Shown: piece after piece, positions 1 through 10,747 of the stretch
Numbering within the stretch: position 1 is the stretch's first letter
Layout of the letters: the number at the start of each line of letters is the position of its first letter
Source: Stictocephala bisonia
Lineage: Eukaryota > Arthropoda > Insecta > Hemiptera > Membracidae
NCBI GenBank assembly: GCA_035578905.1
Contig: JAQJVL010002606.1
Location: forward strand, 1 to 64,000
Length of the DNA stretch: 64,000 nt
Reading direction: 5' to 3'
Made by a program: the position numbers and the translations under genes
Notes under the pieces: model-generated
Told to the model about the DNA's origin: nothing
The model's database searches: none
The model's input: only the letters and a program-made list of their open reading frames with translations

Positions 1-914
1 ACACTTCTTTCCCTTTACTTCATTAGTCAGCTACTGCCAACAAAACAGAAGTTAAAGCCTGAAAATAAGCAGCAGCACTATAACAAAGCTCAATAAGTGT
101 TGGAACATAATTTTTCAATGCGAAAATCAGTGATTGAGGCATGTAAAGCCTACATAAAAACATTTTTAACGTAATTTCTAATGTTTTATATATTAAGTGT
201 TATATATCACTGTAAACAGGACATTCTGACGAATAATAATCAATTAAAAACTCAAAATTGATTTTAAAAAAGTTCACGTTTGGGGTCCCCTTAAAAACTC
301 AAACATTTAGAGTATCAGAGGTTGGACCAAAATGTTTGATGATGTAAAATATTTTAATACTTGTTTTATTTACTTAAGTGGGTAATGAAACTAAAGCTAA
401 TTTTCTTATGATTCCTGATATACCGTCAGATTTGGAAAAGGGCAAACTTTGTGAGGTGTCTACTCCAAAAAACTGAAAGATTATTCGAAAATAAAAAAGT
501 TATATACTAAAATAAAACGGCCAAGTGGGTTATAAAAGTACAGGTTGTTATATCCTAAAAATGATTTTATAATTATATTTCGAAACAGAACGTTCACTGA
601 CTATAGCCCTCCCCCTCCACTGTGACGTTGTGCTAATAAGGATATTTATTTCATGTGCAATTTTCTCATTTCTTTCATTTACGATTTTCACCTAACTCTT
701 TGTGGGCCACCCCCCGATGTGAAAAAAACCCAACAAAGAAGCCTAGCCCAAATTAATGTGATAAACAGTTTCAGGCTAGTCTAACTAAGTAGAGGAGGGG
801 TTCTGGAGTCCCATATCTCGATCATGAATGATTTTTGTCATGCTTACCAAATGAGTATATAGAAATAAATATTCTGTTTTATATTTTAAATAGTTTTTAA
901 TACGTGTTGGTACA
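1..914. other. AT-rich DNA, no gene seen
   Basis: No reading frame of useful length, splice-flanked exon or terminal repeat could be recognised here. A pyrimidine-rich patch near 606-720 does not resolve into anything. Confidence 0.5.
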
Positions 915-1353
915 TATACAGTACAAGTAAACGTAACACAACACAAATATTGTACAATATAAACAAAAAATGCACATATATTATGGTGATCGATTTCGGT
1001 GAACCACGCTCACCTCCCTCAGACCAGAAGGATTCACAAAAGCATGAAAAATGATTAAAAGAGCAGAAGTAACAACCAAAAGAAATTAGTCAATAATATT
1101 TCAGCAGCCGCCATTTCAACAATCCCAGCCAATACGGTAACGTGATCGTAAGCCTATAAATTGAGTTGTTGAACACCATTTTTCGTTCTTTTGTGAATCC
1201 CTCTGGTCTGAAGAAGGCGAGCGTGGTTCACCGAAATCGATCTTCATAATATATGTGCATTTTGTACTTGTATTGTAATATACTTGTGCATTTTGTGTTT
1301 ATATTGTAATATATTTGTGTTGTGTGACGTTTAATTGTACTTTATACTTTAGG
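915..1353. mobile_element. Foldback (inverted-repeat) element, non-coding
   Basis: Two arms are near-complementary: 915-1041 and 1190-1353, around a unique centre of about 150 bp. The inner part of the arms, 971-1041 against 1190-1260, matches with few mismatches. The outer part also matches, but the right arm carries an extra partial copy of a unit of roughly 35 bp ending in tgcattttg. No protein is encoded. Inside each arm lies a motif of the form CTGA..GA, a short insert, then CACCGAAATCGATC, resembling the conserved block of Penelope-like element terminal repeats. I therefore infer a MITE-like or Penelope-derived foldback. No convincing target duplication was found. Confidence 0.6.
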
Positions 1354-2422
1354 AATATATTTATGTTTTATAGTGTAATATTAATTGTTATTGTTTTTAA
1401 AATAGAATAAAACTAAATTAAGGGCGCTTAAAACATTATGTATCAAAACAAATATATTCCATTTCTAGAAATGTCGTACAGGCTAAAAAAATATTAAAAC
1501 TTACAAACAAAACCAGTATATAGGTTACAGTTGTAGTGAATTACTGTAGAGTTTTAAACTGAGTGAAACAATGAGTTCATTTACAACTAGAGCCTCACAA
1601 TTGAAACAATGTTTTGTTACATTAATTTTTGAAAAATGAAAATATTAGAAAATATACTTGCAATAAAAAATTAGTTCAAACTCTATATAATGTCAATCAA
1701 TATTTTGCAGTTTTTTCTATAAAATTTTAGAATCTTAGCCCCTCAAATAAAAAATTAGATTTTACCATTAGAAATAAAATAACCAATATTTGTTATAACA
1801 AGATCGTTTCCTGTCGAGTCAAATTGACATATTTACTGCAATTTACAGGTTTTGGTGACGTTGTTATGTTTACTTCCTCTTCGAAACTCCCTGAATGGTT
1901 CTCACCCCTTTTGTTTCGAGGCAAATCAAGTGCAGATTTTCTAGCGACATTTCAGTAAATTTTGTTAGAAGTAAAATTTTAGTAATAAAAAGGGAAATTT
2001 AAAAAAGTCAAAATAACAATTGGTTATAACTTTGTTTGACTGAATACTGAGGCAGGATCTATAAATGTAAAATAAAGAACATATAAAATCATAAATACAG
2101 AATTATTAAAGAAATATAGTATTACAGAACAATAGAAAAGAATGTAATTGGATATATTAAGAAGATATTTAATAAGATTAAATTAGACAATGAAAGTTAA
2201 CTATTAATTTTTTCCATAATTTGAGAAAAGGTTTTTAAGTTTGGTTTTTAATTTTAAATAAAGTATTTTGAGGACGATTTAATATTTGTATTTTGTTGAA
2301 GAAGTCCTAAGAAACATTTTATTTTATTTTCAATTCAATTTTACCTAAAGAAGAAAACTTGGAAGATTTATCATTTGCTACCTGTGTTTAGGAAATTAAA
2401 GATAAACAAAAAACTTTTCTCC
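1354..2422. other. AT-rich DNA, no gene seen
   Basis: No coding or structural signal recognised; composition is strongly AT-rich with scattered A and T runs. Confidence 0.5.
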
Positions 2423-5400
2423 TTTTTTTTTTTTAAAGAATACGTTAGTTAGTTTATGGTGGTAAAGGGATATTATAGTTGGGCCAAAGCTAACCCTTGC
2501 AACGAAGCCTAAGGCTTTTTGTGCCAAATCCCGTTGCCTAATCTTCGTATAAGCTGGCAATCCTTGACAAGTCTAGGAGCTTCTTACTAGATTAGTAATT
2601 TCAACTGTCCCAGAGGTGAGCTTCAAAAGTGCTCTTCTTCTTGGGCACCAAGGGCCTCACATCCAGGTACAATGTGTTCTGCGACTCTTCGTCCTCCCCA
2701 TAGAGGGACAGATGGGATCCTCCGTAAAAGAGTCCCACCGTTCTTAAGATGCCGCCGGGAATTTGCCGGACCGGTGTGAGTCCCACCACCAGCTTAAACG
2801 TGCGGTTTACTCAACCCCAAGGAAGTGGACTTTAGTCACTCATTCTGGGAGGATTCCTGACAAGAACCTTGCCGAGTCGTTTTGCCCTGGGAACCGCCGC
2901 ATCTTTCCCGATGTCTGGCGCTGACCCGGTTTTGATTGCTGTTTTGGCAGCTGCATTCGAAACGCCGCAGGCCGGCTCAGGACCAATGAAGGGCTTTAGA
3001 GGCACTCCTCCCTAGCCATGCATCTGCTCTGTCGTTTGGCTTCTAATCCCCTATGTCCTGGGAATCCATTCACAGCAAGAACCTGTTTCTTGAAAAGAGG
3101 ATGTGAGGGACTCTCGCCACACATTCCCAGACTAGACCAGACGAGACCTTCCCAGGAGTCAAGGCCCCTAATGGCTCACCTGACTGATTGAGAGGATGTT
3201 GGTTATGTTTTCCCGCAACCCCTCTATCGACCGCCTGGGCGGCCACATTTGAAGGATTGCGGCGACTTCTGCTTGGAAAACGGTGCAATACGCTCCCAAG
3301 GCTCACGCAAGCGTGGTCCTTGGGTCGCCAGTATAGACACCAAATCCAGTCTGTTGACAATTCTTGACCCGTCTGTGAGAACCATACAATTCGGTCGTGA
3401 GAAGAAACCGGGCTACTAACACAGTCCCAGTATCACTCGACCTGAATTCCACAGTATAGGGTCTAGTGAAAGATACTTGATGTCCCAATGTAAGTCAGAG
3501 ACTTCATTGAGAGTAACTCTCATTCATTTATATAGATTGGCCACTGAGGAGGTGACCTATACAGGACCCCTCCAGTGGCCCAGTTTGCTGAAGCCTTAAG
3601 CCGCCGCCCGAGCCTCCTCAAGAATGAAGAGATCAAGGGGGCGAAGGCCTGAGAAGAACCTCCAGTGCCAATAGAAGGGTCGTCCTAAAAGGCCCCTGTC
3701 ATGCACATGCAGGCAAGGTCTTTGTAGGCTAGGAAAAGCTCTACCGGACAGTTAACCTGATTGACCTTAGTCCACCAAGATCAAGCCCCGTAAGTAGTTT
3801 GTGGTCTGATGACCGCTGTGTAAAAGACCATTTTGACACGTTTAAGTGGCAGACATGGGTGAACAGGCCCATTTGTGGAGCCCACGCAGCGCCTAGTGAT
3901 CACGAAGTACCACTTAGCTCTGGGATGACTTTATCAGATGCCAAGTTCCATGTCAGTTTTGATCAAGGATTACTCCCAGATACTTAACCGCAGCGTTGAA
4001 AACAGGCAAGAGACACTCCACAACGGGCCAGGCCTCTAAAGGAGCCCTGAAACCCTTTTCCTGGTGAAGGGAACTATTACTGTTTGGATGGGTTTATTGC
4101 ATGCCCTTCTCTTACACACCAGGAGTTCACTGCTTCCAGACTGTCGTCCGTAACAGTGCATCGGGGTCATTGTTGTAGACCTATGGTACGTTGCCACGGT
4201 CCTGTGTGTGTTTTAGGGACGGAGAATTCCCCTGCGTCGCAGTTGCCCTGTAATGAAATATTCCCTTTTTCCCGGTCGTTTTGACATGGGACTCCTGCTC
4301 TCTAATGAACCCCCCCTAGGAGATCATCCTACCACCAGGTCCCACAGGAGGGGTTGCCTGTGACTCTTGTTTGGAGAGGATGAGCCATTGAATTTATAGT
4401 TGGTGGTTTGGTGACTTGTTGTTCGGTGTTTTTTCTTTGTTGTGATGGATCGTGTTGGATGAGGGAGCTCCCCCCTGCGGCCATCCTCCGTGTTCTATCG
4501 GCAGGGCAAAGAAAAGAACAGAAAGGCAGAAAATGAAAGGTAAACAGACAGAAAGAAAGAAAGAAAATCGCAAGATATCTCCGTCACCACAATTATAGAA
4601 GGGTTGGATTTCTTGTTGTTGTTTTGTTGATATTTTTTTGTTTGTGTTGTTGATTTTGATTTGTTTGTGATTGTTGATTTTGAATTGCTTCTGCCCGTTT
4701 CCGTCCCCTTGTTCCAGTAACATGTGGTTTCTCTCGTCCCCACCTACAAAATGGTGGGCTCGCTACACACGTTTTTTGTCCCCAGCGGCCGCACGCGTCG
4801 AAAGCAGCGCACGCCGAACGAAACACCGGACAACCACGAATTCATGGCAAAACCCTCCGCACACGATCAATTAAATTGACTCTGATAGGAGGTTGTTGTT
4901 GTGTTGATGGAAATGACCCCTCAATCCCCCCCCTCTCAATCTCTTCAATATCCAAAAAGGCTCTTCCCCTAGAGCAATTTCTTTGTTCTCCCCAAAGGGA
5001 ATGTTTCAAGGTTTGATCTCTGACCCAACCACCAAACAATGGAGGGCACCAAAGAACTCACAAGACTCAGACAGACGGCGACTCACAAAAGACTTCCCGG
5101 GAGATTACGCCATGTTGATTTTCGTTGTAAAGGAGGATTAGTTATTGGTCTTTACGCGCCCTTCTCGAATATGAAATTTACGAGTCTCTCCTTATGGTCT
5201 CCTTCACCAGAAACGAAGGAAAAGACTAATTGGCTAAATGATTTGGACGGTTTTGTGTAGTCGCCACCAACCGACGACCCCGCTGTAGCTTCTTTTCCGC
5301 TCCCCCCCCCCCCAGCATTAGGTATATTAAAATAAAAATAATTACTTGCTTAACCCTTCTCAGGGACGGTCTGGCCGGATGAATATACCCCGATGGCAAG

Positions 5401-6700
5401 GCTCTCGCCATGAAGATTTCGAATGTAGGAAAGAGGAGGTTCGGTGGGGTGGGCCCTTTGCAACACTGCAGGAAAGACGCCATCGCTCCTGGAGGATTTA
5501 ATATGGGCTGGGGAAACTTGTGTTGGTCGATTGCCATTTTTAACTTTGGTAATACGGTTTTGGAGATGACTATTAGTTTTCTAGCTTGCCTCACAGTACT
5601 CTGAGTGTGCCCTATGGATGAGGGCTGCTTTCCTTACAACATAGTCTATCGAGGGACAGAGACTTCAGGCATCGTAAACGAGTTTCCTGGGATTTAGTGA
5701 ATTCAGTGACACTCGCAGAAGGAGCTTGTGCGGTTTCCCAGGTTAAAGTTGTCAATTCCCCTTGAGCTGGGGTTCTAAGGAACTGCCCATGGGTGGTTGA
5801 TAGGTTCGCTAGCCAGATTTTCTGGATTCTGGCTGCCTCTTTGATGGGAGTACAATGCCATACAAAAGGTTTGCCATGAAAGCCTTCTTGGCCATCACGA
5901 TATGGGATGTAGTAGTCGTTTGTGAGCTAAACGATTCTCTTCGCGAACAATTGGTCACCTTAGAGCGGATTAAATAAGCATTTCTAAACGCGCCTTTTCT
6001 TAGCTTCCGGGGATTTTGACCACCACCCGATTTTTGATCAGGCGGTTGTGTTTGAAATTCGGTCAGTGGTCGTGGAAACTTTTCAAGGATCGCTCCTCCG
6101 TAACGGATGCCGCCTGCTCCCGTTCACGACAGACCTTCTAGTACTCTGCCCCCCCCCCGGCCCCAAGCCCGGCAATGGCCGAAAAGTTCCGCAGCATTAG
6201 GACTCCCAGTCGTCCGCATAGGATTTCGGTGAGGAGTGGAAAAGGCTGACATTTAGCTTTGATTCAAAACGAATGTGAGATGTTCAGAAAGAGAAGGTTC
6301 GTCAGAGACCCGCCAGTAGTTGTCAATTTAGGGCCTAGGAGTGACTGCATTGCAAAGAGTCAGGTCTATGACTTCGGCTTTAAACCTATTCCTAAAAGTG
6401 GGTTCAATATGCCCCGATTTAGATGCATAGAATCGTTATGAAAAATGAAGTTTAAAGGTACTCACCCCTACTGTTGGAGTCGGTTGATCCCATGTTCTTG
6501 ATGGGCATGGCGTCGCAGCTGACCAGAAGGTGCCGCCCCCCAATGTGATTGTATTTCTTACCAGGGCTTCTAGTTCACCCTGGCGGGGGTGGATCCTGAG
6601 CATCATAGGAAGGTAACAGAGTGACGGTGGAAAATCCCCATGCCTTCTCAGTGAGCTCTGTGTCATTCTCATGTCGTGATGTCCCTGGAACAGAACTCAA
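2423..6700 (-). mobile_element. Decayed LINE retrotransposon (R1/Jockey-like)
   Basis: This block is clearly richer in G+C than its surroundings and contains no long frame, but short minus-strand matches to LINE ORF2 lie in the right order. There is an RT thumb-like stretch at 4081-4143 (WC..EGHAINPSK), an RNase H-like stretch at 3243-3299 (CTVFQAEVAAIL) and a C-terminal degenerate finger at 2669-2710 (GEDEESQNTLYL). A T12 run at 2423-2434 would be the poly(A) tail of a minus-strand insertion. The 5' limit near 6.7 kb is only estimated from base composition. No YADD box or endonuclease could be located with certainty. Family placement is an inference. Confidence 0.55.
2601..4143 (-). pseudogene. 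LINE ORF2 remnant: RT, RNase H, C-terminal finger
   Basis: The remains of a reverse transcriptase gene are scattered over three frames with many stops. On the minus strand, the sequence around 4100 reads LEAVNSWCVREGHAINPSK, the pattern seen after the YADD box in R1/Jockey RTs. Next, 3243-3299 reads like the QAE core of a LINE RNase H domain. Finally, 2669-2710 resembles the CxLCGEDEExxxH tail finger but has lost its cysteines. The gene is dead: no frame exceeds about 100 codons. Confidence 0.5.
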
Positions 6701-6894
6701 ACAGGGGAAATATTCCGATACCATTGCGTACCAAGATACTGTCCTAGCATATTGGTGGAACAAGAGGAAATTAATCTTGTACGAGTTTACTGTTAATAAC
6801 AACAATTTTCATAAAAATTTTACATTTTAAATTGCTTGTCAAAAACAATTGGATGTAAGCTAACCTAGTTTGGAAGTTGTTGTTTATGTTTTAC

Positions 6895-7098
6895 CTTCCC
6901 TATAAAAATCCACTATTGTAGTATTTCTTGGACCCTTGGACTGGAAAGACATGACTTGGTGACTTTGGAGGCTCACTGGCTTGGTCTTAAGATGTTGGTG
7001 ATAGAAATGAAGGTTGATCATTTTCACGTGGAAGTAGTCAGGTGTTTTCTTTCGAGTAGTTATTGATTGAATCAGTTCACACTTTTCACTCTCTGGAC
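6895..7098 (-). CDS. Candidate internal exon of an unrecognised host gene
   Basis: On the minus strand a 204-nt stretch is open in one frame for 68 codons and is bounded by a good acceptor (ttctcag at 7099-7105) and a donor (gaag|gtaaaa, gt at 6894-6893). Codon third positions are richer in C and G than the flanking DNA, which suggests selection. The encoded segment is basic and polar, with PDYFHVKMINLHFYHQHL in the middle and NTTIVDFYREG at the end; it shows no signal peptide or membrane segment. I do not recognise the family. One codon base must come from the exon before it. It lies in an otherwise unique stretch and could belong to the same minus-strand gene as 13742-13893, with further exons between. 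Confidence 0.45.
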
Positions 7099-8731
7099 CT
7101 GAGAATAAAACATTAAACCACTAAAATCAAATTGTAATGGAAAAACTGCATAACTATAATTTGTTTCTCGATTGTAGTAATAAGATATAATTGACTAGCA
7201 GTAGACACATTATGTTAAACAGCAGGGGGAAACATGCTAAGTATATTTATTTATATTTTACATTATATATCAATTTAAGACAATAGGTTAGGGTCCAGAC
7301 GATTAAGAACATGTGAGGAACAAAATATCATTGCTTAAATGTATTTCAGGTAAAATAGTTGGTTTTGAAATTGCTAGACAGGCCCACAAATTACAAATTG
7401 TTAGGACAGAACAAGTAGTTTCAGCCCACCAATACAAATTCAAAGCATGAGTTGGTAAATAAATAATTCATTAAAAGTTAATATTAATGGCAAAAGCCAT
7501 GTGTGAATCGTAGTGTAAAAATGTTTTTCTCACACGTAAAGTAGTATACGAAGGAATTACATTAAAAAAATATATTATTAAATATGAAATTGAATTGGTA
7601 AAATAATATTATATTTGACAGTTTCGAAAAACGTTTCGCTTGCCTTTCAGTGTGATTTTTTAATTATGACACTAGATATAATCTTATCCATAGTCACCCT
7701 AACGAGAAAAACGTCTTGGTTAGTTTAATAAGGGGCTTTGCTTCTTTCCAAGCGGGGATAATGTTCCTTTTTGTTGTAGTGTGTATTTAGGTATTGCATT
7801 GCTAAGCATCAAGGAGCTCGTGTCCTGCCATTCTGCATAAACGCAAAGTCTTTGAACTCGCCATGATAACTAAAATTATTGTTCATTAATGAGGCTTTTA
7901 CGCAACCAGCCACTATCAGTAACAATGATTCTTCAAAAAATATTTTAAAACATGTAATGTATCATACCGCAAGAGTGACAAACAATATTTATTTAGGCAA
8001 GGCAATCTATTAGCCTATTAAAACAAATTTAAAGTTAAAGCAATTAAATCATAAACTTGTACAACAATCTACAAAAAGTGAAGTACTAAAGAAATCTTTA
8101 AATAAATTATAAATTCTATGATAGCCGCTAGGGCTTGTATAAAATTTTTTTATATCATTACTATCTTTTTGTATATATAGGCATACAGTTAATTAAAAAA
8201 AAAAAAATTATATTGTAAGATGTTAGTAGATCTGGTCCTTGTCAGTTCTTAGACCTACGATTGACATTTTATTTTCAATTTATTATAATATGACCATGTT
8301 TTAAAAGATACAGTAGTTCGAAAGAATCGGTCGTTTTCATATTTATATTTATTGTAATTTACAAAGCAATATCGAAGCTTATAAGGTTTTAGAAACTTAT
8401 ATGTAGACAGGAGGTAAGATTATATAAAAATATAAAAATATCTTAACATGTTATTTATCTCATTTGATACGTAAAAATGTTTGAATTCTATATAACAATA
8501 TTTAATTTTCCTCTCTAAATTCCTATATTAAATAGCTATTAAGAATCAAATTAGATTCTGAAAATGTTACCTGCTAGTAAGAAGTAGTAAGTATACATGT
8601 AGAATTATTATTTTTGTTTAATTTCTAAATTTTTTACGATGCTGGAATAATATAAAATATTTGGGTTTACTTTTATTAGTATATTATTTACTTTTATTTC
8701 ATATTTAATGCTTTCTATTTCTATTTTCAAG
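7099..8731. other. Unique AT-rich DNA, no gene seen
   Basis: No terminal repeats, no coding frame. Probably intron or intergenic sequence; an A-rich run at 8195-8207 is the only simple feature. Confidence 0.4.
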
Positions 8732-8802
8732 AGCTATGTATGCCTAATAAGAAGTTCTATGACAATCCATGTAACTCAATATCTCCAGTTGGAATCAAAC
8801 AG
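8732..8802 (+). other. Possible small exon, plus strand
   Basis: A 71-nt segment is preceded by a long pyrimidine tract ending in ttttcaag and followed by cag|gtaata. In one frame it reads LCMPNKKFYDNPCNSISP and ends on a codon boundary. It is short, a second frame is also open, and its strand is opposite to the two candidate host exons nearby, so chance is a real possibility. Confidence 0.25.
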
Positions 8803-9559
8803 GTAATATTTATTTGCTGTTTACTGTTGAAATGTTTGTATTGTATAGTAATTGCCTAAAAATAAATAAATTCTTAGCTCCCTAAATAAAAAAAGTTTTA
8901 TTATAAAATGATACACAACTGTTGCGCTTTGCTCTTTTAATAATTTTGAATCCACACGCTCCACCATATGGGAATATAATTTAAGTTAATATACAAAAAC
9001 AATCATCATAATTGGCTAAAAATACCATTAATTTCAACAAGTAGCATAAAAAGTGAGGTAATAAGAAGTAATCAATCTGATCATATTAAAATAAAAACCA
9101 TCTAATGAAAAGCTACTCTTAATTTCTACAAAAGGTGACGAATGAAAGAAATTATTTATAAAACGTATATAAACTGTGTTAGCTACAGGAGTATGAAACT
9201 TTTTGTATACATGGTTCACAAATTACTGATTAAAAATTGTTTAATTATTAAAGAAGACAATATGTATTACAGAACTATCTTAAATTACCTCGAAACCACG
9301 TGCATCCAGGCTTCCGGTCGATAACACGCCGACACTGGCAGCAATTTTGCTTTTAATTAACTACATGAAAAACGGTTGGTCTTACGGGTAAAATCTTAAA
9401 GCAAAACTTTTAGACCTTTTTTTCTACAACTTTCCTTCTGACGAGACTTCACGAACCAAAAATATTGGAATTACGTCATAATAATATTTATCTTTCTTAA
9501 GATGCCGGTCGTCACGATATGGGCGAATATAGATTTCGAATGATTGTGATGAATGAAGA
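8803..9559. other. AT-rich DNA, no gene seen
   Basis: Nothing recognisable; small frames on both strands at 9034-9324 overlap each other and lack codon bias. Confidence 0.4.
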
Positions 9560-9680
9560 AAATTGGTCGGAAGCTTAGTTGGTTAAAGCACAGCTCCATA
9601 AGCTGAAGGTTTTAAGTTTTATCAGAGTTATAAGAAATTTTGTAAGGTGTCGGCTGATAACCACTGGCTGTTTGTTTGAG
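9560..9680 (+). mobile_element. tRNA-derived SINE-like copy
   Basis: An A-box-like sequence (agcttagttggttaaagc, 9572-9589) is followed about 20 bp later by a B-box-like one (ggttttaagttttatcag, 9608-9625), the internal pol III promoter layout of a tRNA-derived SINE. The 3' part ends in ggctgataaccactggctg. A second copy in the opposite orientation lies at 9845-9975. The B box is diverged, so this is an old copy. Confidence 0.45.
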
Positions 9681-9844
9681 TTATTAATTGAGTTCAATAT
9701 ATATATTGAGTTATTAATTAATTACACTTTCTAAAGAATATTCAGCCTTAGATTGTAAAAATGGCTAATAAATTAATGTAAATCTTTATACCAACTAAGA
9801 CCAACATTTACTTAGAAATTTTTTTATTAATTAACAGCCCAACG

Positions 9845-9975
9845 ACAAATGAACAACCAGTGGTTATCGGCTGATCCTTTTCAAAATGTATAATGACTAT
9901 GATTGGGGATCGAAATGAAAACCTTTTGTTACTGAAGCTGGGCTTTGGCCACAACGCTACCGTCTAATTTTATAA
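9845..9975 (-). mobile_element. tRNA-derived SINE-like copy, inverted
   Basis: On the minus strand this carries tagcgttgtggccaaagc (A box) and a B-box-like ggttttcatttcgatcccc, ending in agccgataaccactggttg, about 27 bp closely matching the 3' end of the copy at 9560-9680. The two copies face each other, 3' end to 3' end. Confidence 0.45.
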
Positions 9976-10472
9976 CATAACAATACAATTTTTATAGATA
10001 AATTTTTCACAAATTATCAATTAAATACCAATATTTCTCGAGGCCTTTCGCCAGCAATGCAAATATTGTTAATTTGCCAAAATTCATGTTTAAAAAAATT
10101 TAAAATACCAATATCAACTCCATCTCAAACCAACAATAACAATACATTATAACATAACAAAATATTAATGTAATCCTAAGTTCTTATGCGTCGATTTGCT
10201 ATTTAGCATTTTCATTTCTTTATAGTAACTGTCTCTTGCAGACATTATTTAATATATTTCACCACGTGTAAGGTTTTGTTACTATAATTGGATAATTTAA
10301 ATGTAGCTATAGATCAAATAGACTAATCTAAAAGGCATGTATTGCTGTTGTTAACATTTAATAGTACATTTTTAAAGAACAAGCACCATAAAAGTAAAAG
10401 AGGAAAAAAATTCTTTATTCGAACTAAACTAGATTTGAGAATAACAAAACTATATTTTAAAAGACTGTACAG

Positions 10473-10477
<5 letters not shown>

Positions 10478-10541
<64 letters not shown>
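10478..10541. repeat. (TA)n microsatellite
   Basis: An uninterrupted TA dinucleotide repeat of about 32 units, preceded by a short TG run. It produces artefactual YIYI frames on both strands. Confidence 0.95.
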
Positions 10542-10544
<3 letters not shown>

Positions 10545-10747
10545 TAAGTTGTTTGTAAGTAACTCCAAAACATGTATGTGTTTATGTAACAGTAATTATT
10601 TGAATTTTGATGTTTTTTTTTAATTTTATACAGAGTTGTATAAAATAAGGGAATAAATTATTCTTCAACACCCTGAATTTTACTTAGTTTTGTTTTAATT
10701 CAAAGATTTTTTTATTTAAAAATATATTTAGTTATTTTTTTTACTAA

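Noticed and set aside
4394..4826. Overlapping minus-strand frames with NNNK and QTNQNQQ runs
   Set aside because: Produced by a GTT/TTG-rich low-complexity stretch inside the decayed LINE.
10323..10623. Open frames on both strands with YIYIYI repeats
   Set aside because: Translation of the (TA)n microsatellite.
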